DNA of 9,755 bases from Entomomonas sp964395065 (GTDB taxonomy: Bacteria > Pseudomonadota > Gammaproteobacteria > Pseudomonadales > Pseudomonadaceae): positions 1 through 9,755 of the forward strand of contig CAYNAM010000095.1 of the NCBI GenBank assembly GCA_964395065.1, read 5' to 3'. The notes below the pieces were generated by a model that saw only the letters and a list, made by a program, of their open reading frames with translations, did no database searches and was not told the DNA's origin. The translations under genes and the position numbers were made by a program. Numbering within the stretch: the first letter of the stretch is position 1; every line of letters begins with the position of its first letter. Positions 1 through 7,123 of this stretch are shown here, one piece after another.

Positions 1-752
1 TTGAATACATACCTGTGACACAACAGAATGGCACCGTTAAATTAACGGTATCAGGAAATATTGTTGAAGAATGCAACGTTCAGAAATATATTTCTTTATT
101 TGACCATGACCGCTATGCTGCAAACATTATCCGCTCCTTCTGGAAAGAGCTTGGCGGCCAAATATCAGGACAAAGCAAAATAGGCATTATGCCAAAAGAT
201 GCTAAATTATTAGCCGTCACTTGGTCGCCAGACCTTGTTGAAGTCATACGCGATATCAACAAATTCAGTAATAACACTATGGCAAAACAACTCTTTTTAA
301 CCATCGGTGCCAGAAATCGTAAAGCAGATGATAAGGACGATGCAGAAGCAGCTTACCGCACTATTTATAACTGGTTACTAACCAAAGGAGTCAGCCCTGA
401 ACAGCTTAAAATGGAAAATGGTTCGGGCTTGTCACGCGAAGAACGTATTACAGCTAAAGAGATGGTAGGGCTACTACAAATGGCATGGAAAGGTAATTAC
501 TCTGCTGAATTCATTGCATCAATGCCTATAATCGGCGTTGATGGTACCATGAGCAAACGTCTAAGAAAAACAGATGCACGCGGACGCGGCCATATTAAAA
601 CGGGTACACTCAATAATGTACGTGCTATCGCAGGCTATATTAGAGATAAAAATAACGATGTCTGGGCTATTGCTGCTATTTTAAATGACAGCAAGCCTTG
701 GGGATCAAGTGATATTTTGGATGATATTCTACTAGATACCTATAACCAATAA
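1..752 (+). CDS. dacB: D-alanyl-D-alanine carboxypeptidase/endopeptidase PBP4 (DacB), C-terminal part
   Basis: This is the C-terminal ~250 residues of a peptidase S13 penicillin-binding protein; the 5' end lies outside the window. The frame is open from base 3 (Glu-Tyr-Ile-Pro before the GTG at 15), so that GTG is an internal Val codon and not a start. Seen in the sequence: the second active-site motif SNN in KFSNNTMAKQL (SxN type) and the third motif KTG in HIKTGTLNNVRAIAGY, in the usual order and followed by a short C-terminal strand. An ENGSGLSREE segment typical of the family lies between them. The SxxK serine motif would be upstream of the window. Known for the family: a periplasmic enzyme that trims or cleaves D-Ala-mDAP crosslinks in peptidoglycan, non-essential, involved in cell-wall recycling and daughter-cell separation. 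It converges on corA and ends at a shared hairpin. Identification is firm; the exact name assumes the missing N-terminus is normal. Confidence 0.9.
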   Translation, partial: EYIPVTQQNGTVKLTVSGNIVEECNVQKYISLFDHDRYAANIIRSFWKELGGQISGQSKIGIMPKDAKLLAVTWSPDLVEVIRDINKFSNNTMAKQLFLTIGARNRKADDKDDAEAAYRTIYNWLLTKGVSPEQLKMENGSGLSREERITAKEMVGLLQMAWKGNYSAEFIASMPIIGVDGTMSKRLRKTDARGRGHIKTGTLNNVRAIAGYIRDKNNDVWAIAAILNDSKPWGSSDILDDILLDTYNQ

Positions 753-758
753 CCTACT

Positions 759-798
759 AAAAAAGGGCAACCTAATTCATTTAGGTTGCCCTTTTTTT
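759..798. terminator. Bidirectional rho-independent terminator between dacB and corA
   Basis: A perfect 15-bp inverted repeat (761-775 and 781-795, AAAAGGGCAACCTAA and its complement) encloses a 5-nt loop. Seven Ts follow on the plus strand (792-798), and six As precede on the left (759-764), which gives a U6 tract for minus-strand transcripts. It starts 6 nt after the dacB stop codon, and its right edge touches the corA stop codon, so one hairpin can end both converging genes. Confidence 0.93.
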
Positions 799-1759
799 AT
801 AACCATTTCTTAATTTTAAACCAAACATAACAAATTAATGCCGATAGCACCATCAAAATCAAACTGAGAGGGTAACCAAAGCTTAAGTCCAACTCTGGCA
901 TATCATGAAAGTTCATACCATAAATAGTACCAACCAATGTGGGTGGTAAGAATAACACTGCGGCAATAGAAAACACTTTAATAATGCTATTTTGCTCAAT
1001 ATTAATTAACCCTAAGGTTGCATCTAATAAAAAAGTAATTTCGCTAGACATTCTCGTGTGATATTCCGTAAGAGAGCCAATATCTAACTCTATTGAACGC
1101 AATAAATCCTTAGCTTCTTTTGTTAGCCAACTTACTGATTGTTTACAATAAATTAGCATACGGCGAATACTAAGCATACTGTCACTCAACTTTGCTAATA
1201 ATGAATTGTATTTGCCTAACTTTTTAACTGTAAACTGTAAGTCTTTTGTGTCTAATTTATCATTATCAAAAATATTTCTCGATAAGTCATTCAGATTACT
1301 TTGCAGCTTTTCTAAAATATCTGCTATACGATCAACCACGGCATCTATTAATGACATCATCAAAATATCAGGGCTTTTAAATAACTGTGTTTGGCGAGCC
1401 CCTTTATTTTCAAATGTTTTAAAAGAAACTAATTCTCCATAGTGCGCACAGACTAATCGCTTTTGATCTAAAATGAACGAGATTTCTGTTAAAACAGGGT
1501 TCATATTCTGGCTCCCCGTAACCACAGATACGATCATACAAAAACCATCTTTGGTTACAAAAAAGCGTGATGAATCCTCAATCTCAGACATTTCCTCAGG
1601 AGATGGCACCTCTATATCCAAGCTATCTTCAATAAAATGTTCTTCATCTTGAGTAGGATGAAGCAAATCTATCCATATAGTATCTTTAGGAATAATCGCC
1701 ACCTCATCAGAGGTTACAGTTCTCAATACACCCTCTTGAAGATAATGATAGGTAATCAT
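797..1759 (-). CDS. corA: Magnesium/cobalt transporter CorA
   Basis: 320 residues, close to the ~316 of E. coli CorA. The family signature is plain: a long soluble N-terminal region with helical stretches (about 1-260), then TM1 (about 262-282) ending in YGMNF at residues 280-284, the short loop with MPEL at 287-290, TM2 (about 295-315), and a basic C-terminal tail (KIKKWL). GMN followed by MPEL points to CorA rather than the related zinc exporter ZntB. Known for the family: a homopentameric inner-membrane channel for Mg2+ uptake that also passes Co2+ and Ni2+. The ATG at 1757-1759 is the natural start and the N-terminus is full length; the Shine-Dalgarno is weak (AT-rich, at best GAGAAA). 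It converges with dacB and diverges from the metal-efflux ATPase, sharing a 109-bp upstream region with it. Confidence 0.93.
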   Translation of the reverse strand: MITYHYLQEGVLRTVTSDEVAIIPKDTIWIDLLHPTQDEEHFIEDSLDIEVPSPEEMSEIEDSSRFFVTKDGFCMIVSVVTGSQNMNPVLTEISFILDQKRLVCAHYGELVSFKTFENKGARQTQLFKSPDILMMSLIDAVVDRIADILEKLQSNLNDLSRNIFDNDKLDTKDLQFTVKKLGKYNSLLAKLSDSMLSIRRMLIYCKQSVSWLTKEAKDLLRSIELDIGSLTEYHTRMSSEITFLLDATLGLINIEQNSIIKVFSIAAVLFLPPTLVGTIYGMNFHDMPELDLSFGYPLSLILMVLSALICYVWFKIKKWL

Positions 1760-1785
1760 AATTTCATATTTCTCATAAACACAAT

Positions 1786-1791
1786 ATTATA
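1786..1791 (-). promoter_or_regulatory. Possible corA -10 box
   Basis: The minus strand reads a perfect TATAAT at 1791-1786, preceded by a T-run, 27 nt before the corA start codon. No good -35 hexamer is seen at 16-18 bp; the candidate positions fall inside the MerR-type dyad of the opposite promoter. If real, corA and the ATPase promoters overlap. This rests only on the hexamer. Confidence 0.4.
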
Positions 1792-1825
1792 AAAAGCTTG
1801 ACTCTATAGTTACTATAAGCTTTTT
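1791..1825. repeat. 9-bp perfect inverted repeat flanking the metal promoter
   Basis: AAAAAGCTT at 1791-1799 is repeated inverted as AAGCTTTTT at 1817-1825, with 17 nt between. Its centre (1808) differs from the centre of the MerR-type dyad (1811), so it is a second, offset symmetry. It overlaps the -35 of the ATPase promoter on the left and the edge of the -10 on the right. It may be a second binding site or a by-product of AT-rich sequence. Confidence 0.5.
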
Positions 1826-1828
1826 AAT
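1798..1828 (+). promoter_or_regulatory. MerR-family (CadR/PbrR/ZntR type) metal-responsive promoter of the efflux ATPase
   Basis: -35 TTGACT (1798-1803) and -10 TTTAAT (1823-1828) are separated by 19 bp. This is longer than the usual 17 bp and is the hallmark of promoters activated by DNA distortion through MerR-family regulators. The spacer carries a dyad, TATAGT (1805-1810) and ACTATA (1812-1817), around T1811. The TTGACTCTATAGTTACTATA stretch closely resembles the PbrR/CadR operators as I recall them. It lies 41 nt before the ATPase start codon. No MerR-like gene is present in the window, so the regulator must act in trans. The architecture is seen directly; the regulator identity is inferred. 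Confidence 0.8.
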
Positions 1829-1868
1829 GAGCATTAATAAATGAATGTCTATCTATTGAGGAAAGCTC

Positions 1869-4052
1869 ATGAGCGAAAAAAAACACGATCATTGCTGTAG
1901 CCATCAACATGACAATGTACACAATACAGCAAAAAGCAATGAAAATATAGATTTCTCTACAGGTGATTCTCGCTGGGATAGCCTTCTAATTGAAGATATG
2001 GATTGCCCTACTGAAGAGCGTCTCATTCGTGAAAAACTCAAAGGAATAGAGGCCATTGAGGTATTAGAGTTTAATCTCATTAAGCGGGTGCTAAAAATTA
2101 AGCATCGTTATACCCAAATAGAACCATTACAACAAATGATTAGTGAATTAGGTATGCAGGCTGTTCCCTATAACAACCAGATATTACATGAATCTATTTC
2201 ACCTAAGTCAACAATCATGCTTATGATTGCAGGTACCCTAGCTTTTAGTGCAGAACTCATGCATTATCTTGCAGCCCCAGAGTTTCTCATTATCATTGCC
2301 TCTCTACTCGCTATTGTGCTGGTAGGTATACCAACCTATTATAAAGGCTTTATTGCACTCAAAAACAAAGCTTTAAATATTAATGCTCTCATGAGTATTG
2401 CGGTAACAGGAGCAATCATTATTGGCCAATGGCCCGAAGCTGCTATGGTCATCGTGCTTTTTACACTGGCAGAATACATAGAAACACTCTCACTGCAAAG
2501 AGCGCGTAATGCTATTGGTGGTTTGCTTAGCCTGGCGCCGACTACTGCTGAGGTACAACAAAGCGATGGTTCGTGGCAAACTGTTAATGCAGATGAAGTA
2601 CTACTTAACAACATTGTCCGCGTCAAGCCTGGCCAACGCATTGCTCTTGACGGGGAAATAACCAGCGGACAAACAACAATAGATCAGTCTGCTATTACGG
2701 GTGAAAGTATGCCCATTGAAAAAAGCATTGGCGATTCCGTCTACGCAGGAACCGTTAATGGTAATCAAGCATTTACCTTTAAAGTTACACGGATTACTTC
2801 TGATACTACATTAGCGCGTATTATTCAACGTGTTGAAGAGGCCCAAAGCAGTCGCGCTCCCACACAACGTTTTGTTGATCAGTTCTCAAAATACTACACC
2901 CCTATTGTGGTAGGCCTAGCACTATTAGTAGCATTAATAACAATTCCCTCTTGGATTATGACCGGTATATTTTCAATTGATTGGATTTATAAAGCTCTTG
3001 TCCTTTTAGTCATTGCATGCCCTTGTGCACTTGTTATATCCACACCAGTGACCATTGTCAGTGGCCTTGCAAGAGCTGCCAAATTAGGTATATTGGTTAA
3101 AGGTGGCGTCTATTTAGAACAAGCCCATAAATTACAATGGTTAGCTGTTGATAAAACAGGCACATTAACCATGGGTAAGCCCTCACAAACAGACTACCTT
3201 TCTCTTAATAACAATATCGATGCTCAAAAAATTGCCGCTAGCTTAGCCAATCACTCTGACCATCCTGTCTCATTAGCAATTGCCCAAGCAGCGAAAAATA
3301 ACTTATTGCCAGTTGAAAATTTTGAAGCCTTGTTGGGGCGAGGAACTAAAGGTACTATTAATGGACAATCCTATTACCTTGGTAATTATCGCCTAATGGA
3401 AGAAATTGGTGTAACCTCTACAACACTCAATGACACCATTAAGCCATTCGAACAACAAGGTAAAACCATTACTTTATTAGCCAGTACAACAGAAGTTATT
3501 GGTCTATTTGCTGTGGCCGACACAATCAAATCCACCACTAAACAAGCTATTAACGAACTTCACCAACTCGGTCTTAAAGTACTCATGTTAACAGGAGACA
3601 ATGCCTATACCGCAGAGGCAATAGCCAAAGAAGTTGGAATTGATGAAGTAAAAGCCAATCTATTGCCCGAAGACAAACTCACTATTATTGAAGAAAAGAT
3701 AAAACAACAGCAAACGATAGGTATGGTTGGTGATGGTATTAATGATACTCCTGCGTTAGCACGTGCAAACATAGGGTTTGCAATGGGAGCAATAGGTACA
3801 GACAGTGCGATTGAAACAGCTGATGTCGCATTAATGGACGATGATTTACGAAAACTTCCTCAATTTATTCGACTATCAAAAGCAACACGCCAGCTGCTTA
3901 TTCAAAACATTAGTTTTGCGATTACTATTAAACTCTTATTTATCATACTGACCATTGTAGGATATGGTACATTATGGATGGCTATTTTTGCTGATATAGG
4001 CGTTAGTTTATTAGTCGTGTTTAATGGATTAAGATTACTTCTTTTCAAATAA
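1869..4052 (+). CDS. cadA: Zn2+/Cd2+/Pb2+-exporting P1B-type ATPase (CadA/ZntA family)
   Basis: 727 residues with every P1B-type landmark in order: a His/Cys-rich tail (H6, H8, C9, C10, H12, H14, H18); one heavy-metal-associated domain (about 36-105) with metal loop MDCPTEE at 44-50; TGES at 277-280 in the actuator domain; the transmembrane CPC at 384-386; phosphorylation site D428 in DKTGT; the SDHP locus with H465; GDGIND at 621-626; and K688 and D709 in the last two membrane helices, with the same 21-residue spacing as the Lys/Asp pair of ZntA. These last residues and CPC, rather than copper-type signatures, indicate divalent Zn/Cd/Pb export to the periplasm driven by ATP. Start ATG 1869 has a good Shine-Dalgarno (GAGGA 1858-1862, 6-nt spacing). 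Transcription is probably induced by metal through the MerR-type promoter just upstream. zntA would be an equally fair symbol. Confidence 0.95.
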   Translation: MSEKKHDHCCSHQHDNVHNTAKSNENIDFSTGDSRWDSLLIEDMDCPTEERLIREKLKGIEAIEVLEFNLIKRVLKIKHRYTQIEPLQQMISELGMQAVPYNNQILHESISPKSTIMLMIAGTLAFSAELMHYLAAPEFLIIIASLLAIVLVGIPTYYKGFIALKNKALNINALMSIAVTGAIIIGQWPEAAMVIVLFTLAEYIETLSLQRARNAIGGLLSLAPTTAEVQQSDGSWQTVNADEVLLNNIVRVKPGQRIALDGEITSGQTTIDQSAITGESMPIEKSIGDSVYAGTVNGNQAFTFKVTRITSDTTLARIIQRVEEAQSSRAPTQRFVDQFSKYYTPIVVGLALLVALITIPSWIMTGIFSIDWIYKALVLLVIACPCALVISTPVTIVSGLARAAKLGILVKGGVYLEQAHKLQWLAVDKTGTLTMGKPSQTDYLSLNNNIDAQKIAASLANHSDHPVSLAIAQAAKNNLLPVENFEALLGRGTKGTINGQSYYLGNYRLMEEIGVTSTTLNDTIKPFEQQGKTITLLASTTEVIGLFAVADTIKSTTKQAINELHQLGLKVLMLTGDNAYTAEAIAKEVGIDEVKANLLPEDKLTIIEEKIKQQQTIGMVGDGINDTPALARANIGFAMGAIGTDSAIETADVALMDDDLRKLPQFIRLSKATRQLLIQNISFAITIKLLFIILTIVGYGTLWMAIFADIGVSLLVVFNGLRLLLFK

Positions 4053-4186
4053 CTTTTTCCATTAAAAATTAATCTAAAGTTGTATATAAAAACACCTACT
4101 AAAATAATAAAATAGACACAAGTTAGTATAACTGATGGATGCAGTAATATATCAACTTGCATACTTTTGATTATTATCCAATATAC
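4053..4186. other. AT-rich 3' region of the ATPase gene, no gene seen
   Basis: This stretch between the ATPase stop codon and the downstream hairpin is strongly AT-rich. It holds only an 11-codon open frame (4135-4170) without a ribosome binding site or recognisable product. I see no promoter, RNA gene or repeat in it. It is probably a long 3' untranslated tail. Confidence 0.5.
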
Positions 4187-4219
4187 AAACCCCCTAAAAA
4201 AACAGGGGGTTTTTTATTT
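4187..4219. terminator. Terminator between the efflux ATPase and dsdA
   Basis: A perfect 9-bp stem, AAACCCCCT (4187-4195) with AGGGGGTTT (4204-4212), and an 8-nt A-rich loop. On the plus strand it runs straight into T6-A-T3 (4210-4219), so it is a good terminator for the ATPase transcript even though it lies 134 nt past the stop codon. It also begins 2 nt after the dsdA stop on the minus strand, where the U-tract is short (TTT then GTATAT), so termination in that direction is less certain. Confidence 0.85.
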
Positions 4220-4221
4220 GG

Positions 4222-5580
4222 TTATACTGAGGTGTTTAAAAGCGTTTCGCCTTTAGCAATATATTGCTTCATCTCAACATCAGGTACCATGCTCCCCCCT
4301 GTAATCCATGCAATATGCGTTGCTTGTTGTAATTGTTGTGGAGTAAACTTCATACGCTGTAAATATTGCTTATCCTTCAATACCTCATAAATACCAGGAA
4401 TTCCTGCCGCAGCTGAAGGTTCTACATAAATTTTTTCACAGTGCGCCAATAAAGCAAGTAACTGATACATTTCATCATCATCTAGTGTAAAATAACCATC
4501 TAGAAGGTGCTGCATCGCTTTACCCACAAAACCAGAGGGTCTACCCACCGCCAACCCATCAGCAGCCGTTGAGTTATCAATTCCAAAATCTTGTACAGAA
4601 ACCTTATCATGTAACCCTGTATAGACACCCAAAAACATACAAGGCGCGTGAGTTGGTTCACTAAAAACACAGTGTACATCATCACCAAACTGTGCCTTTA
4701 ATCCAAAAGCAACACCTCCAGGTCCGCCACCTACACCACAAGGTAAATAAACGAATAAGGGATGTTCAGCATCCACTTTAACTGATAGCGCTTGTAACTG
4801 CCCTGCTAAACGGTAAGCAGCTACCGCATAACCTAAAAATAGACTTTTTGAGTTTTCATCATCAACAAAGTAGCACAATGGATCATTTTCAGACTCTTTA
4901 CGCCCTTTAGCTACCGCCTCAGAATAGTCTGACTCATACTCAACAACCGTCACACCATGAGCTCTTAATTTATCTTTTTTCCACTGACGTGCATCAGCAG
5001 ACATATGCACACTAGCCTTAAAACCTAACTGTGCACTCATAATACCAATGGACAAACCTAAATTGCCTGTCGACCCGACAGCTACTGAATATTGAGAAAA
5101 GAACGATTTAAACTCAGGCTCGGCTAATACGCGGTAATCATCGGTTAATTTTAATTTACCAGCTGATATAGCCAACTCCTCAGCATGCTTTAAAACTTCA
5201 TAAATCCCCCCACGAGCCTTAATAGAACCACTGATAGGTAACTGACTATCCAATTTTAACCATAAGTTTCCTATAGAATCAGAATGATAATGTTCATCCA
5301 AGCTCTTTTGGAACTCTGGCACTGCAACTAACGGCGATTCCAATATACCTAACTGATGCTGAGTCTCAGGAAATACTTTTGCTAAATAGGGACTAAAACG
5401 TTTTAAACGTGCGGCCGCATCTTTAATATCTTCTACAGTGAGCCCTACGTCTGGTAAAGCAAGATCAGCCTCCTTAAGGGCTGGATTAAACCATGTTGCT
5501 TCTCTTAACTTAACTAAATCCTCTATCAATGGATGAGTTTCATACCACTGCCCTAGTGTTTTTCCATGAATTAATTCCAC
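4222..5580 (-). CDS. dsdA: D-serine dehydratase (D-serine ammonia-lyase) DsdA
   Basis: 452 residues against about 442 for E. coli DsdA. A fold-type II PLP enzyme: the Schiff-base lysine is K121 in PISGSIKARGGIYEVL, matching the E. coli context; SVAVGSTGNLG (165-175) is the substrate-binding SxGN loop; and the glycine-rich phosphate-binding loop is CGVGGGPGGVAFGLK from residue 281. Downstream, EPTHAPCM, GVYTGLHD, TAADGLAVGR and EPSAAAG are DsdA-specific blocks. It converts D-serine to pyruvate and ammonia in the cytoplasm, detoxifying D-serine and supplying carbon and nitrogen. The start is GTG (5578-5580), not ATG, with AGGAG at 5592-5588 and 7-nt spacing; this start gives the family's normal N-terminus. 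It follows dsdX by 16 nt and is surely in the same operon. Threonine synthase and threonine dehydratase are excluded by these blocks. Confidence 0.97.
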   Translation of the reverse strand: MELIHGKTLGQWYETHPLIEDLVKLREATWFNPALKEADLALPDVGLTVEDIKDAAARLKRFSPYLAKVFPETQHQLGILESPLVAVPEFQKSLDEHYHSDSIGNLWLKLDSQLPISGSIKARGGIYEVLKHAEELAISAGKLKLTDDYRVLAEPEFKSFFSQYSVAVGSTGNLGLSIGIMSAQLGFKASVHMSADARQWKKDKLRAHGVTVVEYESDYSEAVAKGRKESENDPLCYFVDDENSKSLFLGYAVAAYRLAGQLQALSVKVDAEHPLFVYLPCGVGGGPGGVAFGLKAQFGDDVHCVFSEPTHAPCMFLGVYTGLHDKVSVQDFGIDNSTAADGLAVGRPSGFVGKAMQHLLDGYFTLDDDEMYQLLALLAHCEKIYVEPSAAAGIPGIYEVLKDKQYLQRMKFTPQQLQQATHIAWITGGSMVPDVEMKQYIAKGETLLNTSV

Positions 5581-5587
5581 TTTTTCG

Positions 5588-5592
5588 CTCCT
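5588..5592 (-). promoter_or_regulatory. Ribosome binding site that fixes the dsdA GTG start
   Basis: The minus strand reads AGGAG in the 16-nt gap after the dsdX stop, 7 nt before GTG. It supports the non-ATG start of dsdA and re-initiation or coupled translation after dsdX. Confidence 0.8.
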
Positions 5593-5596
5593 AACC

Positions 5597-6934
5597 TTAC
5601 AAAATCATATTTAAAATTAAAGCACCACACAAACCCACGATAGAAGCTAATGTTGTTGCTACAGTTATACGCTTAATGGTTTCTGTCATCGTTAAGCCTA
5701 AATATTCTTTAACTAACCAGAAATAGCTATCCGTTACCTGTGTTAATGCGATGGCACCTGCACCAATAGCAATCGCCATGACCTCTGGTTTTAATTCTGG
5801 GTGCCCTGCCATCATCGGCAATATAATTCCTGTTGCACTTATCATTGCAACCGTTGCAGACCCTACAGCAAAATGAAGTAAAGCAGCAATTAACCATGCC
5901 AAAATAATAGGGCTAATAGGTAAAGTAGAAAGGGCTTCTTTTAATCCATTACCCACTCCACTTACACTTAGAATCTCGCTAAAAGCGCCACCTGCACCAA
6001 TAATTAACAAAATTCCAGCAATTGGCGTAAATGCTTTTTCGGAAATACTTAATAACTCGATTAAATTAAGGCCTCTCACCAAACCTAAGCTCCAATAAGC
6101 AAAAAATACAGAGATAAGTAATGCAGTGATAGGATTTCCAATAAATGAAATATAAGGCATAGCAGAAGAACTCTTATCGATACTAATCACCAATAACGTT
6201 TTTCCTACCATAATTAATAAAGGCAATAGAATAGTAAAAAGAGTAATCCCAAAACCAGGAAGATCCTTTTTCATCAAGCTAGCACTTGATGTCTCGTTTA
6301 ACGTTTCTTTATCCTCAGGCACATTAGAACAAAAGAACTTTACAAAAAGAGGTCCCCCTATAACTGCACAAGGTAATCCTACTAATAAACCAAATACAAT
6401 GACCTTCCCGACATCCGCTCCTAGCGTTGCTGCAATAGCCATTGCTGCTGGGTGTGGAGGAACAATACAATGAACTGTCATTAAAGAAATAGCTAATGGT
6501 AAGCCAACTTTCAAGCGAGGAATCCCTGCATCCTTAGCAACAACAAGCACCAAAGGAACCAATAGAACAAACCCCACTTCAACAAAAACTGGAATCCCTG
6601 CAATAAAACCAACTAACATCATTACCCATGTGGCGCGTTCTTTACCTAACTTGTCAAGCAAAGTGCTGGCTATACGCTCAGCTCCCCCAGAAACCTCAAG
6701 CATTTTGCCTAAAATAGCACCAAAACCTATGATGAGCGTTAGAAAACCTAATGTTCCGCCGACCCCTTTCTCAATAACACTTGGGAGAGTATCTATAGGC
6801 ATACCCGTTGTAATACCTACAAAAAAAGCGGCTAAAACCAATGCAATAGATGCATGTAACTTACATTTAACAATCAGTACAACAATTAATATAATAGAAG
6901 TGATTAAGATACCAACCAACATAGCTGTTGTCAT
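5597..6934 (-). CDS. dsdX: D-serine permease DsdX (GntP-family proton symporter)
   Basis: 445 residues, the same length as E. coli DsdX as I recall it, and hydrophobic throughout, with the many membrane helices of the gluconate permease (GntP) family. Diagnostic blocks: GVGGTLGFLTLIIGFGAILGK near residue 58, GIPVFVEVGFVLLVPL near 112, TVHCIVPPHPAAMAIAATLGAD near 153, GNPITALLISVF, LLIIGAGGAFSEIL, HFAVGSATVAMISATG, and TDSYFWLVKEYLGLT towards the C-terminus. Within GntP transporters, the adjacent dsdA and dsdC-like genes make D-serine the substrate rather than gluconate. It imports D-serine across the inner membrane with protons. ATG 6932-6934 has AGGAG at 6946-6942 with 7-nt spacing. It is the first gene of a dsdXA operon with its own promoter and a probable DsdC site upstream. 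No truncation or frameshift is seen. Confidence 0.94.
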   Translation of the reverse strand: MTTAMLVGILITSIILIVVLIVKCKLHASIALVLAAFFVGITTGMPIDTLPSVIEKGVGGTLGFLTLIIGFGAILGKMLEVSGGAERIASTLLDKLGKERATWVMMLVGFIAGIPVFVEVGFVLLVPLVLVVAKDAGIPRLKVGLPLAISLMTVHCIVPPHPAAMAIAATLGADVGKVIVFGLLVGLPCAVIGGPLFVKFFCSNVPEDKETLNETSSASLMKKDLPGFGITLFTILLPLLIMVGKTLLVISIDKSSSAMPYISFIGNPITALLISVFFAYWSLGLVRGLNLIELLSISEKAFTPIAGILLIIGAGGAFSEILSVSGVGNGLKEALSTLPISPIILAWLIAALLHFAVGSATVAMISATGIILPMMAGHPELKPEVMAIAIGAGAIALTQVTDSYFWLVKEYLGLTMTETIKRITVATTLASIVGLCGALILNMIL

Positions 6935-6979
6935 AGGCCTGCTCCTCAGTGCTTGATTATTATTTACTCCTTTAAAATA

Positions 6980-7008
6980 ATCATACTGAGTAACTGCTAA
7001 ACTAACAA
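6980..7008 (-). promoter_or_regulatory. Predicted sigma-70 promoter of dsdXA
   Basis: On the minus strand, -35 TTGTTA (7008-7003, 4 of 6 consensus) and -10 TATGAT (6985-6980, 5 of 6) are separated by exactly 17 bp. The start of transcription would fall near 6973, giving a 5' leader of about 39 nt with the AGGAG of dsdX in it. The weak -35 fits a promoter that needs an activator such as DsdC. Confidence 0.7.
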
Positions 7009-7017
7009 AAGATAATT

Positions 7018-7058
7018 TATAGCCGTATAGATGAATATAAATAATCTATATGGCTATA
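7018..7058. promoter_or_regulatory. 41-bp palindrome, candidate DsdC operator
   Basis: TATAGCCGTATAGAT (7018-7032) and ATCTATATGGCTATA (7044-7058) are inverted copies with one mismatch in 15, separated by 11 nt. The centre (7038) is about 65 bp upstream of the predicted dsdX start site, where LysR-type regulators usually place their recognition site, and the near edge is 10 bp from the -35 box. Each arm also carries its own TATA-N4-TATA half-dyad, as might suit a tetramer. It lacks a U-tract and lies after the dsdC terminator, so it is unlikely to be a terminator. Binding by DsdC is inferred from position and symmetry. Confidence 0.7.
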
Positions 7059-7068
7059 GCAAATTAAC

Positions 7069-7103
7069 AAAAAAGCCTTAATAATAAATTTATCATTAAG
7101 GCC
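7069..7103 (-). terminator. Rho-independent terminator of dsdC
   Basis: On the minus strand an 8-bp stem (7102-7095 with 7082-7075, GCCTTAAT and its complement) encloses a 12-nt loop and is followed directly by six Us (7074-7069). It lies 21 nt past the dsdC stop codon. It separates dsdC transcription from the dsdXA promoter region. Confidence 0.82.
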
Positions 7104-7123
7104 TTTTAAAAGCTATCAATTAC

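Noticed and set aside
15..17. GTG as a possible start of the first gene
   Set aside because: The frame is open upstream to the window edge and the protein would lack the SxxK motif of its family; it is an internal codon of dacB.
797..1759. ZntB zinc exporter instead of CorA
   Set aside because: The loop after GMN reads FHDMPEL, typical of CorA, whereas ZntB has a Gly-rich GG(I/M)P loop.
2339..2641. Open frame of 100 codons on the minus strand inside the efflux ATPase gene
   Set aside because: It lies wholly opposite a strongly conserved gene, has no recognisable domain and no ribosome binding site.
4135..4170. 11-codon open frame after the ATPase gene
   Set aside because: No Shine-Dalgarno and no recognisable product; too short to support.
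5597..6934. Gluconate permease (GntP/GntT) instead of DsdX
   Set aside because: Sequence blocks and length match DsdX, and the neighbours are D-serine dehydratase and a DsdC-like regulator with no gluconate kinase.
6630..6956. Plus-strand open frame of 108 codons opposite the start of dsdX
   Set aside because: It is a mirror of the dsdX coding frame, and dsdX has firm family identity and a good ribosome binding site.
7018..7058. The long palindrome as a terminator or attenuator hairpin
   Set aside because: No U-tract follows on either strand, a proper dsdC terminator lies before it, and it is upstream of the predicted dsdX transcription start.
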